Assembly (NCBI GenBank): GCA_028386065.3
Contig: JAKUCV010000419.1
Location: 118,939-182,938 of the forward strand
Origin: Turnera subulata
Lineage: Eukaryota > Streptophyta > Magnoliopsida > Malpighiales > Passifloraceae
Length of the DNA stretch: 64,000 bases
Direction of reading: 5' to 3'
Position numbers and translations under genes: made by a program. The notes beneath the pieces were generated by a model. That model did no database searches, was not told the origin of the DNA, and saw only the letters and a program-made list of their open reading frames with translations. Of this stretch, positions 1-11,352 are shown piece by piece; position 1 is the stretch's first letter, and each line of letters opens with the position of its first letter.

Positions 1-726
1 GATCAACATCCCAATATCACAAATCCGGGATCAACATCCCAATATCACAAATCCGGGATCAACATCCCCAACAACCAACCAAACCGGCCATGACACCACA
101 GAACTAGCTTCTAACCATCTAGTCGTACCACTACTTTCCACGTGACAATTATATCATCATCTTAAATTCAATTCCAATTCCATTTCCAATATTCATTATT
201 CTTTCCTCAATTATCCACATAGACCAGTTCATCATTATTCTTTACACAATATCACAAATCCAATATCACAGTCTAACATCAACAACAACAACAACATCAT
301 AGCAGTCAATCAACCAACTATATTCATCTCAGCAGTTCAATCAAGCAACAAAACAAACACAGTATTACGGGCACATATCAAGGGTTTTCCATCCTCACCT
401 GATGTGTCTCTGAAACTGCTATCCGATCAAACCTCAATGTCCCTATATACATATATGGCAACACAATCGCTTATAATGCAACAAGAATTTCCCGGCTTAA
501 ATAGTAATAAAAGTATTGTTATAAATGTTGATTAGGAAATCAATAATAATGGTAACAGTATTAACAGTAATGATAATTTTGAGAGTTGTAAAAATAATAG
601 CGAAAATATTGAAAATTGACTCGGTTTGGTAAAATTTTTAATTAACCGTGATAAAAAATTTATTAACCACTGTAAAAGTCAAAACAGCTTGGTAAAAATC
701 ACGAAAATTTTACCCGGGTCGTTACA
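1..726 (-). repeat. 3' LTR of the Tekay-like element, truncated by window, internally deleted
   Basis: This matches the 5' LTR but lacks the part corresponding to 3100-6054. The join at about 480 falls at a TGCA tetramer present at both breakpoints of the intact copy (3096-3099 and 6051-6054), which fits a microhomology-mediated deletion of about 2955 bp. Positions 1-76 hold the end of a 28-bp tandem repeat. Confidence 0.8.
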
Positions 727-744
727 TTCTACCCTCCTTAAAGG
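727..744 (-). other. Polypurine tract
   Basis: On the minus strand this reads as CCTTTAAGGAGGGTAGAA directly before the TGTAACGACC start of the 3' LTR. That is the expected place of the plus-strand primer of an LTR retrotransposon. Confidence 0.7.
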
Positions 745-2014
745 AATTTTGTCCTCGAAATTCACACCGTAGTCCACCAATCCTAGAAACCTCCATATAT
801 AGTTATCATGATCATCAATCCTTCCACAATACTCCAAATTATCTCACATCAATCATAATTAAATTCTCCAAATAAATTTTCCAGATTATAACCCCGAACT
901 ATGTCGATCATTACCTTAAAATTTATTTCATAACTATCCATCAAATAATATATTTTTTTTTTGATTGCATCTCCCAAAGCATGTCGATCAATACCCCAAA
1001 ATTTATTACTAACATAATCATCCATCAATTAATATTTCACTTCTAAATCCACCGAAATTAGCAAAGATCGTAACTTCGATTATAGCTCTTTATTTAATAC
1101 CTCAAATCATCAAATCATCAAATTTTTTTTTTAAAAGATTGAATCACCAAAATCATCAAATCATCGAACCCTCTCATTTTTTTTTAAAGATTAAATCACC
1201 GCTGACATCAAAGAATTCCATGAACACTAATCCAATCCTCAAATCAAGTTATCACATCACAAACAACTTCAGTATCCAAGAATCTTCAAATCCTCATCCA
1301 ATTTCTTAAAAAGAAAATTGCATCACCTCCAAAACCATAGAATTTTCCAAGAATATCAATCCAATCCTCAACTCAAATTATCACGTCATAAACAAAGAAA
1401 TACCCCAAAAGTCATCAATTTATCAGGTCATAATCAAAACAGTACTCAAAAGTTATCATTTCCACTTCATCAAGGTCATATAATACCACTTAAAGATATA
1501 AAAATCAAAACCCTAAATCAAATCTTACTTGTTCTGGCGAAACTTCCAATGCACGAATACAACAAAGCAGACTTCTTGTCGTCTCAAGGTCCCTTTATCT
1601 CACTATTCTTCCCAGGCAACGTCCATGTCTGAACTTTATAATAAAATCTTTAAAAGCATTTCATCATCAAAATCATAAAACTTTCCAAAAACAGCAGTTA
1701 CATCTTATAACCATATTTATCCCACAGCCTCAGCTGTAAATGTCATTTTATCAAAACTCATCCTTTAAAAACTTATCTTTCCAAAACTTCAGATCAACAA
1801 AACAACAGCATTACAAAGTACGAAATTACGAATAACTTGTCTTCCAACCGTATTTATGAGAAATTATACTCACATGTGAATGTTCTGCAGCAAGCTGGCG
1901 TCCCTCGACTGGATCCATTATGCACTAACCATATGAATATCCACACAATCATGTTAAGCATGTGGAGCGAGCTATGCACAACAAACAAGCATAACACACA
2001 CCCAAGGACCTACC
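745..2014 (-). other. Non-coding interior of the Tekay-like element
   Basis: About 1.27 kb of A/T-rich sequence lies between the PPT and the PBS. Short open frames exist (for example 1318-1632) but none resembles gag, protease, RT, RNase H, integrase or a chromodomain. The interior is far shorter than the roughly 4-5 kb an autonomous Tekay-type element needs. Confidence 0.65.
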
Positions 2015-2033
2015 GCCTGCTCCGCTACCAAAA
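2015..2033 (-). other. tRNA primer-binding site
   Basis: The minus strand reads TTTTGGTAGCGGAGCAGG immediately after the LTR's terminal CA. It has the same TGGTAGCGGAGC core as the Tekay element at 21699, a two-mismatch variant of the initiator-Met PBS TGGTATCAGAGC. Confidence 0.65.
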
Positions 2034-2556
2034 TGAAACACCCCGTCCTAAGTTTACCCGACATACAGTGATTACCAACAACAGTGCCGACACGTGGCAC
2101 AAACAAGGTAAATATCAGATATAACGGCCCAACATCAAATACACGTCACCCGATCTCAGAGACCCAAAATATAGCACAGCGGAAGCAATTTTTAATTTAA
2201 TGTCATCATATGCAAAGCCCGATGCAGCTAATGGATCCGAGTCCTGCCCGAGGGTACACTGCAGCTTGCCTCGTACGTTACTGTACCACAAACAACTCAT
2301 CCTACGGGATGAAACCCCGCAGGCGAGGGGTGAGTCCGAAGTGCTCACCGACGAAGGATAAACAGAGATATATAATCAACCGTAATACTTTCGAAGTAAA
2401 CACAGACAAATACAACACAAAGACTCTACCAAAATATGTCTGAGCCAAGACCAAAAGAATATTTACTATTATTTCCAATTTTATCTTCCGGGCCCCGTCA
2501 CTGGACAAGCTAGGGTCGTACCTAGTTATTAACTAATTCTGGATGCCAGGCCAAAT

Positions 2557-2704
2557 CACAATCCGGGATCAACATCCCAATACCAACAATCCGGGATCAA
2601 CATCCCAATATCAATAAACCCAGATCAACATCCCAATATCACAAATCCGGGATCAACATCCCAATATCACAAATCCGGGATCAACATCCCCAACAACCAA
2701 CCAA
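2557..2704 (-). repeat. 28-bp tandem repeat made of GGGAT..ATCCC hairpins
   Basis: About five units each carry GGGATCAACATCCC, a 5-bp stem with a 4-nt loop, spaced by AT-rich filler. The same array starts at position 1. The counterpart in the Tekay LTRs (21235-21345 and 36570-36660) keeps the hairpin form with loop GTCT. Confidence 0.8.
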
Positions 2705-3855
2705 ACCGGCCATGACTGGTGTCTTGATCGAAGATTGGTAGATCAGCATGGTGATGAAAGGTGCACTGTTAATATAGTAGTAGAATTTAAGTTAAGGTTA
2801 AGGTAAAGGTTATAAGTAATATCTTTCCTCAATTATCCACATAGACCAGTTCATCATTATTCTTTACACAATATCACAAATCCAATATCACAGTCTAACA
2901 TCAACAACAACAACATCATAGCAGTCAATCAACCAACAATATTCATCTCAGCAGTTCAATCAAGCAACAAAACAAACACAGTATTACGGGCACATATCAA
3001 GGGTTTTCCATCCTCACCTGATGTGTCTCTGAAACTGCTATCCGATCAAACCTCAATGTCCCTATATACATATATGGCAACACAATCACTTATAATGCAC
3101 CAACAAGATGATTATGCATGATACCGGTTTAACGGTTATTATATGGCTTATCCGTTCATTTCATTATCTCCATAGTTATCTTATTACCAAGCAGTTCAAC
3201 CAACTTGGTGGTAATTAATTTAATCCAACGGTTATATCAAGTGTATTTGATTAAATCAAAAACCGAAAAAAGAGCACCCAAGCCGTTATCCCGGCCATTA
3301 GGTCGCTTAAGATAAGAAAATACATGCTCATAAATACGTTGTTTAAATCATATATAAGAAATCATATTACGAAGTATATAATATTCCATAAGGTACCTAT
3401 AATCGACAAAATAGTAATAATTACGTATTCATTTAATAAAGGATTATAAAATAGCAAATATGTAAAAATGGCATATAAATAATATACCGGTTAGTAAAAC
3501 CGTGAAATAGAAAATATCATTATCGGTAGGAAATCAATATAGTAGCGATACGGTATAAAATAATGTAGTAAATTTTTATACTTATAAAATCGATAAATTT
3601 AAGTAGAGTATAAATTAATATAGCTTAAGGTGATAATTAAATTAGTGGTCAAAGATAATATAATCTTTAGTAAAATAATGACTTAGATAAACAATATTTC
3701 AAAATAATAACGTTAACCAAAATATTTCCGATAAAATATAGTTAAGTCTTAAAATAATTTTGTATGGATTACTATATATAAATTCGGCAAAATTATAAAG
3801 AAAGGGAGTAATATTATTGTAGCTCAAAAAGATTGAAAACCATTATAGAAATATA

Positions 3856-3858
<3 letters not shown>

Positions 3859-3914
<56 letters not shown>
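3859..3914. repeat. (AT)n microsatellite
   Basis: About 28 uninterrupted AT dinucleotides lie inside the long LTR. Confidence 0.95.
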
Positions 3915-3916
<2 letters not shown>

Positions 3917-5359
3917 AGCCAAAAATTATTTATAAGATTTGGTAAATAAGAATGGGCCTATTATTATTTTAGCCCAGAAGGACGGAAATTTATTAGGAAC
4001 GTAATAATTAAACATAATTAAGAAATTAAGCCCCTTGGAACCTTCACTTGTGTTTAGTCCATCAGAGAAAATTTTAAAACAATAAATAAAAGACTTAATT
4101 AGAAATTATGGGCCTTTAATTATAATTAACCCAATTAAAATAAATAAAACCGAAAATTAAATTCAATGGGCCTTTTACGAGCCCAGATAAGCGTAAATAA
4201 AATTAAAACGGAAATTAAAATACTATGGGCCTTTTTAAATAGCCCAATGGAAAATAAGAGCATAAATAATTAAATGCATAAAATTAAATAAAAACAGAAT
4301 TCAATAAATAAAGCATAAATAAAATTATAGGTTATTATTATTAGTTAACTTAATTAACCGTTCCATTAATCGTGGTATAAGGTCCAAGTCCGTTATCGTT
4401 CGGGTTCGTTAATATCGTTCAAGTCCGTTAAAGAGGCATGAATAGCCCGAGGCTCGGGTTTACCCAAAGTCCGTTTCCGGGCTCGCCGGAAAATTCCCGG
4501 GACTGCCGGAACATCGCCGGATTCCGGCCAAACACTGTTCACAGGTTCAAGAACTCCACAAATTTCTTGTTCACGGCTCTGTCCAGCTACTGTTCATCGT
4601 TAAACAAAACGCCCAAGGCACCACACAAAAACGCCGTCGAGCCCACCACCAGCGTCATCACCATACACGCACCCACCCTCCGGTGGCCGAGACTCCACCA
4701 GACCACCACATCCACCATCCACAACCCCCAACCACAGCAACCCCAACAGTGACATCGACAACCGGATTATGAACAAACCAACAACAACAGAACAATCCAA
4801 TCAAACACAACTCAGGAAGAAATTATGGGGAATAGATGCGGCCAGAAACTCACCCAGCACAACGACAACGACATCTCCGGTTTTAATTCCAGAGCAGCAA
4901 GGCTCAGAGGTGGCGAATCAAGCGAGGAGGCGGCGAAGCGATGGCAGATCGGCCTCTGTGCTCGGTGGTGCGTGGAGAGAAAAGCAAGGCGGCGGCGGTG
5001 GCTGGTAGAGGAACAGCAACGATGGCGGCGAGGAGGTTGCAGGGGCGATCTCAGGCGGCAACCACTGCCAGCGGCTTCGGCAGTAGAAGAAGACGAGAAG
5101 CAGGAAGGGAGAGGAGAGAGACGGCGGCGGCGTGTGGCTGTCGGCATCAGCAGGTCGAGGAGGACTCGACGGCTCTCCTCATCTGGTCGACGGCGCGACT
5201 TCGGGTAGTAGCGCGACTTCGGGCAGTAGCAAGGGAGATAGGGGTGGAAGCTAGCCTGGTTATAACGGTGTTGCTTACCCACAGAGGATGGTTATTTGGG
5301 TGAGGAGGAGAGGATCGGGGCTGAGTAGCGATGGTGTGTTCAATGAGAAGATGAGTTAT

Positions 5360-5740
5360 AGCAGAGCTATGAGGGAAGGCATAGATGGAGAGTTAGAGGC
5401 AGGGGACGAATTGAAAAGAAAGAGAGTAAGGAGAAGTTAGGAGAAAGAGGTACTGATGGGCCTGTGAAATCAGGAGGAGGAGAGGGAGAAATAAGGAGGA
5501 TGTAGGGAAGAAGAAGACAAGGGGAAAAAAGATGGAAAAGAAAGGTTGAATAGGGAGGGCCGGTTGCGCGTGGGCGGCTGAAGAGAAAAAAAAAACAAAA
5601 ATAAAACTGGAAGTGATATAAAGGAAAAATAATTGAAGGGAAGTAGGGCAACAAGTGAGGAAAGAAAAGTGGGGCCGGCGGCTGAAGGAAAAACCGGGAG
5701 AGAGAAAGAAAGAAAAGAGGGAAGAAAAGAAGAGTGGCCA
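5360..5740. other. Purine-biased tract within LTR
   Basis: About 380 bp are overwhelmingly G and A on the plus strand, with pyrimidine on the minus strand, the LTR's own sense strand. The long minus-strand frames here (5367-5753, 5393-5836) translate to F/L/S/P-rich low-complexity peptides and are composition artefacts. Confidence 0.7.
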
Positions 5741-6334
5741 TGTGGCAAGCCACGATTGGCCGAACTGGATTTTCGTGTCGGAATAACGGAATCGCAGGGG
5801 TACTCCCGTCTTTCCGTCCCGAGTCCGAAAATACAACTTGGGCTCTGAAAATCCGATTAATTCTCCTGAACGTTGTTCAAGTCCCGATTTTGAAAACCGA
5901 GGCTCGGTAAGCCCTGGAGGAGGCTCGGAAGTCCCGAGTAACCCTCGGAAAATAGTTCCGAGGCTCGGTTATTCTCGGAAAAACTCGGTCCGATAGAATC
6001 CTAGAATTAAGGCGTTCAAACTTCATTTTAAATTATAATTAGTAAATTATTGCAACAAGAATTTCCCGGCTTAAATAGTAATAAAAGTATTGTTATAAAT
6101 GTTGATTAGGAAATCAATAATAATGGTAACAGTATTAACAGTAATGATAATTTTGAGAGTTGTAAAAATAATAGCGAAAATATTGAAAATTGACTCGGTT
6201 TGGTAAAATTTTTAATTAACCGTGATAAAAATTTTATTAACCACTGTAAAAGTCAAAACAGCTTGGTAAAAATCAAGAAAATTTTACCCGGGTCGTTACA
6301 CATACTCTCTATTATTATTTTTTACTTCGTATTC

Positions 6335-6476
6335 AATATTGGCCGGCTAAGCCGCCTTATCTCTTTATTGGTCGGCAAAGCCTCCTTGCTTCATTTATTG
6401 GTCGGCAAAGTTGACTTATCCTTTTGTTGGTCGGCTAAGCCGACTTGTTTTTTTTTGTTAGCCGGCTAAGCCGCCT
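6335..6476 (+). repeat. About 30-bp tandem repeat with CGGCTAAGCCG core
   Basis: Five units start near 6341, 6370, 6400, 6429 and 6460. Each has (G/A)G(C/T)CGGC(T/A)AAG and a T-rich spacer. The core CGGCTAAGCCG is a hairpin. The first unit and its GTATTCAATATT flank resemble, in reverse complement, a two-unit block in the LTRs of the copia element at 50246-55541 (50460-50510, 55190-55250). This may be a relic of a related LTR. Confidence 0.65.
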
Positions 6477-6712
6477 TTATCGAGTTAGCATATATTATAT
6501 ACCATGTATTATTATTATGCTTATTTTTCTGATTGGGCTATGAAAAGGCCCATTATATTTATTTTCTTACTTTAATTTACGTTTTGATTGGGCTCGTACA
6601 AGGCCCATTGCATTTAATTTTTGTTTATTCAATTTGATTGGGCTAATTAATAAAAAGACCATGTTTATTTATTTTATTTAAGTCCTTTATTTAATTTATT
6701 ACAAAAATTGCA

Positions 6713-6900
6713 TTGGTAGCCCTTAGAATTTCCGGAAGAAATTTTTTATGGGCATTGAATGTATTTAAATGCAAATCGTCTGGAAGACGCAATAAAAGAG
6801 AAAATAAAGCAAAGACTGGATGTCTTAATGCCAAAAGATCCCGCAGATCTTTCAGAAATATTGAAGAAAGATATGACCACCAGAAGATGGATGTTGTATG
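6713..6900 (+). pseudogene. copia gag relic
   Basis: The frame opens with VALRISGRNFLWAL and later has RNIEERYDHQKMDVV. These match the conserved plant copia gag pattern (LDISGxNFLxWxLD near the start, LWxxLKERYDHxK about 80 residues later). Most intervening residues are lost or shifted, and the zinc-knuckle part is not found. Only a remnant of the RNA-binding capsid protein remains. Confidence 0.7.
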
Positions 6901-7093
6901 ACCACCAGAAGGTAAATATTGTATGACCATCCGACGATGGATATTGTTATTATCTTGCTTACCCTGAAGGTGCAAGTCAGTATATATTGAATAATTTTAT
7001 TTTCTGTTTCAGTTTTATTATTATGTGCTTTTTTATTTTATTTTTTTACTTTACAGCATTTTATCATCGTTTCTAGAATAATGGCTCAGGCAT

Positions 7094-7293
7094 TTGTCCT
7101 GAAGACAATGCAAGTTGACATCCAAAGGGAAGAATTATATGTGTGAATGTCAACTATTTTACATAACATGTACAATCTCAAAAATGAGAAAAAGATTTAT
7201 ACGCTCCAGAAGAGCGTAAGTTTGAATATGTTCCTGAAGAACGCATGTTTTACTATGATCTAGAAGATCATATATTTATGCTCTGGAAGAGCA
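7094..7293 (+). repeat. Hairpin cluster with YNGAA loops, part 1
   Basis: Four strong hairpins lie close together, each with a 5-nt loop: 7094-7108 (TTGTC-CTGAA-GACAA), 7201-7217 (ACGCTC-CAGAA-GAGCGT), 7254-7272 (TATGATC-TAGAA-GATCATA) and 7279-7293 (TGCTC-TGGAA-GAGCA). A weaker one is at 7230-7242. Stem sequences are unrelated; loop sequence and length are constant. Confidence 0.8.
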
Positions 7294-7539
7294 AATACTC
7301 TTGAAAAGTACAGAAACTCCCACTTACAGTAATAAAAGATATTATTATGGATCCCGTTGAATTGACTCTGCTCTATTCCCTGAAGCGAATAAGACAGTAT
7401 AATTAATTGTGCTTGTGGCCGTAAAGAGATTATAATTACAAGGATGAGAGAAAATATGCATATTATTATTGCATAATGGATCCATAACTGGAGAACATTC
7501 AAAGAGTAATTGTCCTCATACATAAGTTTATACAGATAT

Positions 7540-8383
7540 TTATCTGTTGGCTACAACATTGACTCTAAAACTCTGAGCCTCGTTGTTGATATTGACCCTA
7601 ACACTGTCGTTCCAAGAGAACCACATGCCACCCATGTTATTTTCTCCAGGTATCTCAAACCTATTTGTTGGAGGAAAATGGAGTGGGATTACACCATGAT
7701 TTTCTCCTGCTTGCCACAAAGTCTCAGTAATCAGTACTATGTTGGGCTTGTACTGATTCTTCAGATCCCTTAAGGTACGCACAAAATCTTGGGACCTTCT
7801 TGCTACACCCCTGCAATTCCATAGTAAAAGTCGTACCTTAGGCTGTGTAGGTGGTAACCCAGACACCCTTGGGACGCTCCGAGCCATCATGGAAACCTGA
7901 TAATAACTGCTTTGATTTAAAATTTGACATGAAGGCTCTAGCTGAAATTCCTGCAGTCTATCAGATATAAAAAAACATAATAGAGTTAGCCGAGCCATAA
8001 AAAGAAGCCCTTAGAATGCTTTGGTCATCTAGGAAGAATTTTTCTTCCATAGGAGTTACAAAGAACCTAGATGAATAAAGTTCATCAACAAACACTAAAC
8101 GAGGAATTCTCGCCAGATCATTCGGTAATTCCTCTTGCTGCTCATTCACCATGCTATAAGCTAACCTATTCCTTCTTCCTAGAGAGGCACCCTCAACAAA
8201 AAAAACGGTAGCTGGGGAAGGCATTTTTTCTTGTCTTGTTGAGTTTTCTGCATCTTCCTGTCTCAACCGCCTACCCTTCTTATAGTCTGAGATTAGACAG
8301 CTATGTGCCAGTTTTTCAAATGTGGACCCTTTTTCTGTCTCCAAAAAGATCCAGAAGATTTTTCGGTAATTAAAACTTTGCAT
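7540..8383 (-). pseudogene. LINE (L1-type) fragment: end of ORF1-like region and start of ORF2 endonuclease
   Basis: The frame at 7998-7540 contains KVRLLLWNCRGVARRSQDF followed by NIVLITET. That is the N-terminal signature of the apurinic endonuclease domain of plant L1 elements (WNCRG and ITET motifs). A second open stretch (8383-7961) precedes it on the same strand and could be the preceding ORF tail; I do not recognise it. No reverse transcriptase follows: the reading breaks near 7540 where copia sequence resumes. This is therefore an internal LINE piece, not a normal 5'-truncated insertion. Exact borders and TSD were not found. Confidence 0.65.
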
Positions 8384-8567
8384 TATTTGTCAATAAACTC
8401 CAAAGCTTTCAATCTTCGAGGTTTTGCTTTTGGAAAAGTTTGCCACTACTTTAATTATTGTCCAATAATTCTGATCTTTTCCGATATGAATGGCAGAAAT
8501 AAGCCTAATATTGACACATGTATTGCAGCCTGAAGCTAGCAATTGAGTAATTGAAACTTACCATATC

Positions 8568-8892
8568 CAGCCAGAAGCTGAAATGCACTAGCCTGAAGCT
8601 AGCAATTTTAAGTGTTTAAATACACAGTTTGCACAGCCCGAAGCAGAGACCAATTAAAAGTTGGCAGATAGATATGTGATTTATACCTTTTATGCGCCAG
8701 CCAGAAATTAGTAAATTATTTTCCTAAGTTATTGTATTCAGCCTGAAGCTGGCACATAAATAGTAGCCTGAAGCTGGCACCAACTTGAAGTTGGTACATG
8801 GACTTATTGTTTGGCATGTCCGGTTGGGCCATCCCAGGTCAATAATGATGCACGAAATTTATTTGGTCATTCATTGAAAAACCAGAAGTTTT
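8568..8892 (+). repeat. Hairpin cluster with YNGAA loops, part 2
   Basis: Hairpins lie at 8568-8580 (CAGC-CAGAA-GCTG), 8588-8602 (CTAGC-CTGAA-GCTAG), 8779-8795 (ACCAAC-TTGAA-GTTGGT) and 8878-8892 (AAAAC-CAGAA-GTTTT). Several imperfect CCTGAAGCTGGC copies lie between them (8540, 8740, 8766). Confidence 0.8.
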
Positions 8893-8939
8893 GCAATCAA
8901 TGAATTTCCACGTGTTTGTTTGCTGCAAAAATTAATTAT

Positions 8940-9590
8940 ACGGCCTACCTAAGGTAAGATTGGCCTAGAATCACCAGCAAGTTTGGGAATAATTCAGGGA
9001 CATATACGCGGACTAATAAATCCGTCATGTTAACCATCTAGGTAATTTTATTGTTATTAGTTGATGCATCGACTAGATGGTATATTGTGTACTTATTAGA
9101 CACAAGTTGGCATGCTGCACGCTTATTATGATTAATCCAACTGCAGGTACACATCCCTAATTATCTTGTAAGACTATATGTCTTGATAATGCTGGTATAT
9201 CTCTTCAATAGATAATGTATATTGTTGGAAATAAACCCAAACCGATCTGGGTGAATATTTCCAATTGATTGCAGGACCATTGCTAAAGAGATATTACTGT
9301 TTGAGAACATGGTATTTTACACGCAGCAAATGTGCATCAAGCCAATAAGATATCATAAGATCATAAGATCTCCCCATTGGTTCATGGTCACGAACCTAGT
9401 ATCTTCCACCTTCGGACCATTGATTGTACAGTATTCAATGCTCCACCACAGCATAGTAAAATCGGTCCTTTAAAGAAGGCAGGGAATAGATGTTGGGTAT
9501 AAAATCTCCATCAGTTACAAAGTAGTTGAAACCATTAATTTGAGATTGAAGACATATTTGCTTAAAGTGTTTACCCAACATCAGGGGGAG
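8940..9590 (+). pseudogene. copia integrase relic
   Basis: Short stretches in shifting frames match the plant copia integrase core: SLGIIQGHIRGPI at about 8980, a CLDNAG block near 9190, and a region ending in YPTSGGG at about 9575. The last corresponds to the usual FPxLGGE end of the integrase C-terminal domain. Multiple frameshifts and stops rule out function. Confidence 0.7.
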
Positions 9591-11110
9591 GAAATAAGCA
9601 GCTGGATCAAGATATAATTAAAATGTTATTCAATGCTTAGTGTTGATCCTCAAACGAATTCGTATGAACCTGAAGTTCAAAAGATGATTCATTTGAAAAA
9701 TTTGATAAGTCAATTGCCAGACATATTTGTTTGAAAAATGTGACCATACCAGCTGCGAATGCTCCTGCTCGAAATAATGTTCCTGGAGAACAATTAAAAT
9801 ATGCAAATGAATCCAAAGTACGCCAGAAGCATAGAATATGCTCAATTCTAAAGAAAAATTCTCGATAGAGAAAAAGGAGCAAAGTGATAAGATGGCCCCA
9901 GTGAGAAAATAAGACCTCCAGTAGAGGTTCAAATTAAAAGTCCTCAAGTAGAGAAAAATCCTCCAGAAGAGGTTTTCTGACACAATTGATAAAGTTCCAG
10001 AAGTAACTCAGGTACCTGAAATAAATGAGTATAATGAGATCTCAATTACAGTGTCAGAAATAAGATGGAACCGACGTAAAATAACCGTCAGCGAATGTTT
10101 GTTTTATAGCGCTAAATAAAAATGAGGATCATGAACCTACATCTATTGGTGAATGTAGGCGTAGTATGATTGGCCAAATTGAGGAATGTAATTAAGGCTG
10201 TGTTAGACTCGCTTGTGAAGCGAGATATTTTCTGGACCTGTAGTCCGTACACCAGATGGTGTGGAACCAGTCGATAGAAAATGGGTATTTGTGCGGAAAG
10301 GAAATTATAATAGAGAGATACAAAGCACGGCTTATCGCATAAGGTTTTACCCAAACGACTTGGTACTAATTGTGAGGAGATAGATATACTCCCCTGTGGT
10401 GGACGCAATTATTTTTGGTAAGTCTGGCATAATGTGAAAAGAATTAGAGATGTATCAAATGGATGCTATTACAACCTACATCTATGGATCCATAATGTCA
10501 TGACATATGCATGAGAATCCCTGAAGGATTCAAGTTGCTTGAAGCAACTAATTCCTGGGAACATATAAAATTAAGATAATATTTACATGGTTCGAACCAA
10601 TTTGGATATGTACTGTATAAATGAGTATATGCATGAATCCATTATTGCTTATGTTGATAATTCATATCTATATGTGTTTTTGTGATTTAAATATTATTGG
10701 AACTCCTGAAGAAGCTTCCAAATGTCGTGCTATGAAAGGATATGGGATGAAAAATCTCATAAAAGAATTAGATTGGTCCTGGAATATCCTATCCAAGTGC
10801 AATTTACATTACTAGGAACATAAAGCCTGAAGCTTTTAACTCAAGCCTATTGGCAAGATATAACTTTGTTCTTTTCTTCGGGGTAAAACAGATGTGGTAT
10901 TATGTTAGCCCTGTAAACCCGAAGAGAATATAGTTGGTTTTTGTAGATGCAGGTCCTTTATTTGATCCACATAAAGTACAGACGGACATCTGCTACAACT
11001 TTACATATGAAATTGTTATATCATCGGAACCATAAAATTAAGAATGGCGAACCAACAACAAATTATGAAGATAATGCTGCCTATATTGTCCAATTAAAGT
11101 AGTGATGTAT
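9590..11110 (+). pseudogene. copia RT / RNase H relic
   Basis: Downstream of the integrase relic are NVTIPAANAPARNNVPGEQL (hinge), then VRTPDGVEPVDRKWVFVRKG (start of RT, about 10235-10300), YSPVVDAI (about 10390-10410), IPEGFKLPEA (about 10517-10545) and IIAYVDNSYLY with GTPEEA (about 10640-10715), which is the catalytic YVDD region with D mutated to N. NGEPTTNYEDNAAYIVQLK near 11045-11098 is the RNase H EDNAA block. All parts are interrupted. Confidence 0.8.
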
Positions 11111-11352
11111 CAAATGTGATCAGACAAAGCATACGTCACCAAATGCCACCAAAAGTTGACAAGGATGATAGGCGTGCATCAATATCAAGAAATCAAGAGA
11201 GGCCAAAATGAGGGGGAGTAGAATACGAACTGCACTCTTTTTTCCTTCACCAAGTTTTTACCCCCCACTGGGTTTTTCTTGGTAAGGTTTTTAACGAGAC
11301 AGTTATTCCAGAGGCGTATTCTATCCAAAGTACAATAACATTTAAGGGGGAG

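Larger units (their letters stand above)
1..6300 (-). mobile_element. Non-autonomous Tekay-like gypsy element, left part outside window
   Basis: Read on the minus strand, a 5' LTR (6300 down to 2034) is followed by a primer-binding site, a 1307-bp interior without coding sequence, a polypurine tract and a 3' LTR (726 down past position 1). The two LTRs share their first 250 bp nearly identically (477-726 and 6051-6300) and a second block (1-480 and about 2630-3099). The LTR starts TGTAACGACCCGGG and ends GGGGTGTTTCA, close to the LTR ends of the Tekay element at 19411-37224. It also shares internal blocks with that family, such as the GGACTCACCCCTCGCCT stretch. No gag or pol is seen, so it would depend on a partner's proteins. 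The far TSD is outside the window and cannot be checked. Confidence 0.8.
2034..6300 (-). repeat. 5' LTR (4267 bp) of the Tekay-like element
   Basis: It is bounded by TG..CA ends in minus orientation. It contains a 28-bp tandem repeat (2557-2704), an AT microsatellite (3859-3914), a GC-rich block (about 4440-5260) and a strongly purine-biased tract (about 5360-5740). Positions 2717-2822 replace about 110 bp of unrelated sequence seen in the 3' LTR copy at about 97-200. Open frames here (4438-4752, 4812-5282, 5367-5753) are low-complexity translations of these tracts and are not genes. Confidence 0.75.

Noticed and set aside
4438..5303. Several overlapping frames of 100-156 codons in a GC-rich block
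   Set aside because: Open in several frames on both strands with Arg/Ser/Pro-rich low-complexity peptides. This is typical of GC-rich LTR sequence and shows no domain.
5367..5836. Long minus-strand open frames (128 and 147 codons)
   Set aside because: They are translations of a pyrimidine-rich tract in the LTR (F/L/S/P only), with overlapping frames equally open. Composition, not coding, explains them.
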